Below are positions 59,801 to 64,000 of a stretch of DNA of 64,000 nt, one piece after another. The translations under genes and the position numbers were made by a program. Each line of letters starts with the position of its first letter. The stretch's first letter is position 1. The DNA comes from Geosiphon pyriformis (lineage: Eukaryota; Glomeromycota; Glomeromycetes; Archaeosporales; Geosiphonaceae). Location of the stretch: positions 32,371-96,370 of the forward strand of contig JAAOMT010000660.1 in the NCBI GenBank assembly GCA_016748015.1, read 5' to 3'. Under the pieces are notes generated by a model, which searched no databases, was not told where the DNA came from, and was given only the letters and a program-made list of their open reading frames with translations.

Positions 59801-62800
59801 ACTTCAAGCTGAGAATGGGAAGAGGACAAAGAAAATAAAGAAGAAGGGAAAGAAGAAGAGCCCACCCAAATCATCACTGCCTATAATAATACCTATACTA
59901 TTCCACAATGATCTATCTATTGTCGGCCTAAGCTTATATGCGTCGATTGTGGCAAGAAATTGTTGTCAATGGGTGCATGCTGTGGTGACAATGAGGAGTA
60001 CCACACTACAACAAAATTCTACTGTCGTCCATGCTTACTCAAACGCTTTGGATGACCAAAGAGACAAGAAAAATGGAATAACCAACCTTGTCTCACTTGT
60101 GGGGAGACCCTGCTAGATGAAAGAATGTAGAATGACATCCCAGGACGTGGAGAAATATGCGACGTATTGTGTCAATACACGATTCTAATAAGTGACTGGG
60201 TAAGGAAAAGAACCCCAATAGAAGCAGTCTGGAGAAGAGCCATGCAGTGACTGAACAGTTGTCCACATGATGACAATGAAATTTGGCAAATGGCCCTTGC
60301 CAAAATTGAAGGGGCGATGCCAAAAGAGATAAAAACAATTAAAGACAACCCCTCAGAACCTTTAAAGCTTGACTGGGACGCAGAACCCATCATAAACCTC
60401 CTGGATCCGGAACAATTCCACAAACACTACCAAGAATTAGCACCCACAAGGGAAGAACAAAAACAATGGTTAGAGCAGTTAAATGCTCAACTATATCAAT
60501 ACTGCCTAATTCCCTGTCACTTCCAGTATTGTGAAGAGTATGACCTTATTTACAATCCACCACCACGCATGATCTACACGATCCTAGAAGAGGAAGAATC
60601 AATCAGTAGCTGTGCATTAGAATCAGAATTGCCGATCAATCGAGATTCAAACTCTGACAATGACAATGATAACAATAGTTCAAGCTCCATTCAAAATGGC
60701 AATGACAAAGACAATGATTCCAACTCAGATACAAACTCCGATTTAAACTATGAACAATACATTGCACTACCAGATCTCTCCAAGGAACAAGAGTTGAAAT
60801 GGTATAGTGACAATAGGGAAGGTATTATGCCAGAACATGCACATAATACTGATGCAAGATTTGATCTGAAATATCTAGGAAAAGATGCCATCAAATTGGA
60901 ACCACATTTACGCATCTGCATTGATCTGAAAATAGCCCTAGAAATTCTGGCAACAACAATGGTTCAATTAGCATCTAAGAGTAGTTTAGCAAAAAGAGGG
61001 ATTAATATAAGAGGAGGAATAATTGATGTGGAATATGTAGGAAATATCATCACTATGCTACAAAATGACTCAGAAAAAGCCTACATAATAAAGCTCAACG
61101 AAAAGATAACACAGGCAATATTTCTGCCTCTGGTTAGAGTAGCTCAGTTAGTATTAGTGGGAAAGAGAGAAGAATTAGGAATAACAGCAAGAGGAATACA
61201 GGGATTCAGATCAATGGGTAGAATAAATGTACCAGTTAATATGGCAAAGGAAAAAATTGTTGGCCAAGAAGAAATTATCTCAACCGGTCAAGCTATTTCC
61301 ATTCCACTATATAGCTGGTACATGTTAGCAATAAAAAAGAAGGAAAAGAAGCAAGAACAGATTTTTGAAGCAGAAGCAACCCTTTGTGAATCAGGAAAGA
61401 TTGGGTTGATCAATCTCCACATACCAGCCAAAAGCTATAGCAGCATAAAAATTCTTATCTACAACAACACTGGCAATGTTATCAATATACCAGAAGGAAC
61501 CACCATCGGATATCTAACCACAGAAATAGAAGACCAACCACCAAACCTCATTCCAGACTTTCCACAACTTTGCGGATATGTTGACATTACATCACAAACA
61601 ATCTATGGATGAGACAAATATTATTTGCTTCAACCAGAACAATTGAAACAAATGAACATGGAAAACTTAGATCCACTCCAATGTATGCAGCTCAAGATGT
61701 TACTTAACAATTTCAATAACATCTTTGCCAGCGAAAATAAGTTTGGCTGAACAGACATCATCCAGTATCAGATCAAGACTGGAGATGCAATGCCAATCAA
61801 ACAAAGAGCATACAGAGTGCCACCAGCCAGCCACAAGATTATTCATCAAGAGATAAACAGAATGCTTAACAACAGGCTAATTCAACTATCAATGAGTCCA
61901 TGGTCATCACCAGTGGTACTCATCCAAAAGAAAAATGGAAAAATCCAGTTTTGTGTAGACTACAGGAAACTCAATGGTGTAACTCGTGGAGACAGTTATC
62001 CAACTCCATGAATACAGAAATTATTTGATGCTTTCAGTGAGAACAAATGGTTCTCCACATTAGATTTGGACAGTAGTTACTGGCAAGTAGCCATGAATCC
62101 AGCTGACAAAGAGAAGATAGCATTTACTACTAGAAAAGGGAATTTTGAATTTAAAGTGATGCCATTCGGCTTAACCAATGTCCCAGCAACTTTCCAATGG
62201 CTAATGGAAATTGTTTATACTGGCTTATTGTGGAAATCAGTAGTTGTATACTTGGACGACACCAATGTATTCTCAAAGACATTTGATGATCATCTTCATC
62301 ATCTTCAACAAGTGTTCGAAAGACTAAAAAGAGCAGGACTAAAGTTAAATGCGACAAAGTGCTTTTTTGGCAAGACAGAACTCAAATTTTTGGGACACAT
62401 AGTTAGCAAAGACAGCATCAAAACAAATTCAGAGAAAATAGAGATAGTAAAGAACTTTTCAGTGCCAACCAATATAACAGAACTGAAATTATTCTTGGAA
62501 TTTGCCAGTTACTATCATTATTTTATCAAGAACTTTTCCAAGATAGCGCAGCCACTCAATCAACTGCAAAACAAAAATGCAAAATATGAATGGACAAAAA
62601 GTCAACAAGAAGCTTTTAATATTCTGAGAAAAAAGCTCATCCAAGCTCCAGTACTGATCTATTCAGATTACAGCAAACCATTTATCATCACCACCGATAC
62701 ATCTGGCCAAGTATTGGGAGCAGTATTATCTCAGAGAGGACCAGATGGCAGAGAACATCCAGTAGCATATGCCAGCAGAGATTTAACACCAGCCGAAAAG

Positions 62801-63052
62801 AACTATGGAACACCAGAACAAGAACACTTAGCAATATACTGGGCTATCATGAAATAGAAAGAATACTTGAGCCAGAAGTTTGAAGTATACACAGATCACA
62901 AAAGATTAACATCACTCCAAAAACAAGAATTTGGAGATGGAAGACAGTCAAGATGGAAAATGGCACTTGCACTATATAATTATACTATACATTACAAAAA
63001 GGGAAAAGACAATGGAAATACTGACAGTTTATTGCGAATAAGACAAATCTAA
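56831..63052 (+). pseudogene. Gypsy gag-pol to RNase H, one frame with point stops
   Basis: A single frame across 6.2 kb with stops at 57323, 57929, 58460, 58616, 59810, 59909, 60053, 60248, 61610, 61748 and 62009 (TGA), 57665, 57743, 60128 and 62855 (TAG), 57698 and 58874 (TAA). Gag: capsid-like region (57880-58420), zinc knuckle C-x2-C-x4-H-x4-C at 58553-58594. Protease: ILDSGSAGSIIT with Asp at 59258. Cys-rich block 59912-60120 (CVDCGKK, CCGDN, CRPC, CLTCGE). dUTPase about 60770-61230. RT: YLDD at 62249-62260. RNase H: TDTSGQVLGAVLS, YTDHKRL. Several conserved residues differ by G-to-A or C-to-T (SSYWQ for SGYWQ, TNVPATF for TNAPATF). No ATG precedes the first in-frame codon nearby, so the start is taken at the 56831 GTG-like edge; the true start is uncertain. 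Confidence 0.8.
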
Positions 63053-63116
63053 GAACATTTCAACCCAAAAATATAACAAAACCAGAACAATACCAACGGA
63101 AAAATACAACAAAAAG

Positions 63117-64000
63117 ATGAACATACAAAAATATCAACAATTACAACATTATTTAAATACTCAACAGTTCAAGGAGAATTTATCTCATACAGAATGAAAG
63201 AGTATCAAACAACAATCAAAATATTTTATTACTCACCAAAATATATTTTATCGGAAAAATAGAAGAGATCCAGATCAACCAACTAGAGTAATTACAGAGC
63301 CAGAAAAAGAAACAATATTATTCAACATGTATTCAAATCCAACAGCAGGACATTTTCACAAAAAAGCAACCATAGAAAGAACTAGAAAAAGATACTATTG
63401 GCCATCAATATACCCAGATATCATTCAATATGTTCAAAATTGTGATGCTTGTCAGCGAAGAGGAGGAACAAGACCCAATGAACCATTAAGACCAATCAAA
63501 ATGGGACAACCATTTGACCATATAGGAATTGATTTAGTCGGACCATTAACAATCACCAGCAGAAGAAACAGATACATAGCAGTAACTATGGACTATCTCA
63601 CTAAATGGCCAGAGGCAAAAACAATTCAAAGAGTGGATGCAGAATCCGTTGCTGAATTCATTCATCAGGATTTGATTTGTCAACATGGATGTTCAAAAGA
63701 ATTATTATCAGACCAAGGAACTCATTTTGTGAACAAAACATTAACAGAATTGAGCCAAAGATTCGGAATCAAAAGACCATTATCATCACCATACCATCCA
63801 CAAACCAACAGATTAGTAGAAAGATTCAACAAAATATTGTGTGAAGCAATAGCCAAGCTTAGCCAAGAAAACCAGAATGATTGGGATTTGTTCATACCAT
63901 CAGTACTATTTGCTTATCAGACAACAAAACAAGATACTATACAAGCAACACCATTTGAATTAGTATATAGGAGAATAGCAACATTACTAGTAGAGAGAAA
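63117..64000 (+). pseudogene. Gypsy integrase, partial at window end
   Basis: ATG at 63117 in the +1 frame relative to RNase H; one in-frame TGA at 63195, then open to 64000. It reads RVITEPEKETILFNMYSNPT, AGHFHKK, CDACQRRG, then the catalytic core GIDLVGPL, LLSDQGTHF and HPQTNRLVERFNK (DDE Asp, Asp, Glu). The first His of the HHCC zinc motif is Tyr (TAT at 63330 for CAT), a C-to-T change. Integrase inserts the element cDNA into the host genome. The 3' end lies outside the window. Confidence 0.8.

Larger units (their letters stand above)
55878..64000 (+). mobile_element. Ty3/Gypsy LTR retrotransposon with dUTPase, runs off window
   Basis: 5' LTR 55878-56768, primer-binding region 56769-56786, gag-pol in one frame 56831-63052, integrase in the +1 frame from about 63117 to beyond the window. 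The domain order protease, Cys-rich block, dUTPase, RT, RNase H, integrase places it in Ty3/Gypsy. The element is inserted in an inverted copy of the same family. The 3' LTR is outside the window. Confidence 0.88.

Noticed and set aside
45884-63052. TGA read as tryptophan (altered code) to explain the retroelement stops
   Set aside because: Host genes here, including eIF2-beta (40023-40025), end in TGA, and the elements also contain TAG and TAA.

Overview
The window looks like nuclear DNA of an AT-rich filamentous fungus, most likely an arbuscular mycorrhizal (Glomeromycotina-type) genome. The evidence is short phase-variable GT-AG introns of 60-122 bp, intron-dense housekeeping genes, Sel1-repeat proteins, many small secreted proteins, and long stretches of nearly pure A/T with LINE and Ty3/Gypsy elements. 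The species cannot be named from the sequence. The code is standard: eIF2-beta and several other host genes end in TGA.

Positions 1-28 kb hold a cluster of nine genes for secreted, mostly disordered or repetitive proteins (2528-4106 -, 5453-5854 +, 6942-7973 -, 10546-11377 +, 12613-13953 +, 16065-16463 +, 17445-18026 -, 21712-21942 +, 25447-27912 -). All have an N-terminal hydrophobic segment followed, at the apparent cleavage site, by x-Pro-(Ile/Leu/Thr). Five have a TATA box 108-113 bp before the ATG. Three stand out: a Kex2-type repeat precursor releasing His/Met-rich peptides (6942-7973), a class-3 lipase-like protein whose nucleophile serine is replaced by Asp (2528-4106), and a protein built from a nested 4 x 25-residue, 300-bp higher-order repeat that breaks the assembly (N gap 26035-26900). 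A Sel1 protein (24075-24771) and a Tc1/mariner relic (23595-23761) lie between them.

Positions 32-42.5 kb form an ordinary gene block, with most of the models rebuilt from several exons: a Sel1-repeat protein, an NTA1-type N-terminal amidase (8 exons), a SKA2-like kinetochore protein with a C-terminal winged-helix-like part (8 exons), eIF2-beta (8 exons) and a peroxisomal 3-ketoacyl-CoA thiolase with a PTS2 signal (3 exons). Very AT-rich spacers flank them.

Positions 45.4-64 kb are nested retrotransposons. A nearly full-length LINE (ORF1 with RRM-like and zinc-knuckle parts; ORF2 with APE, RT and RNase H) lies tail-to-tail with a second, inverted LINE fragment. That fragment is cut by the LTR of an inverted Gypsy copy, and the inverted Gypsy copy is cut in turn by a plus-strand Gypsy copy that runs off the window. 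The plus-strand Gypsy carries an in-frame dUTPase domain and a Cys-rich block between protease and RT. Both large elements keep long open frames interrupted almost only by point stop codons that fit C-to-T/G-to-A transitions, and the two Gypsy copies directly show TGG versus TGA at one Trp codon. No tRNA, rRNA or CRISPR array was seen.
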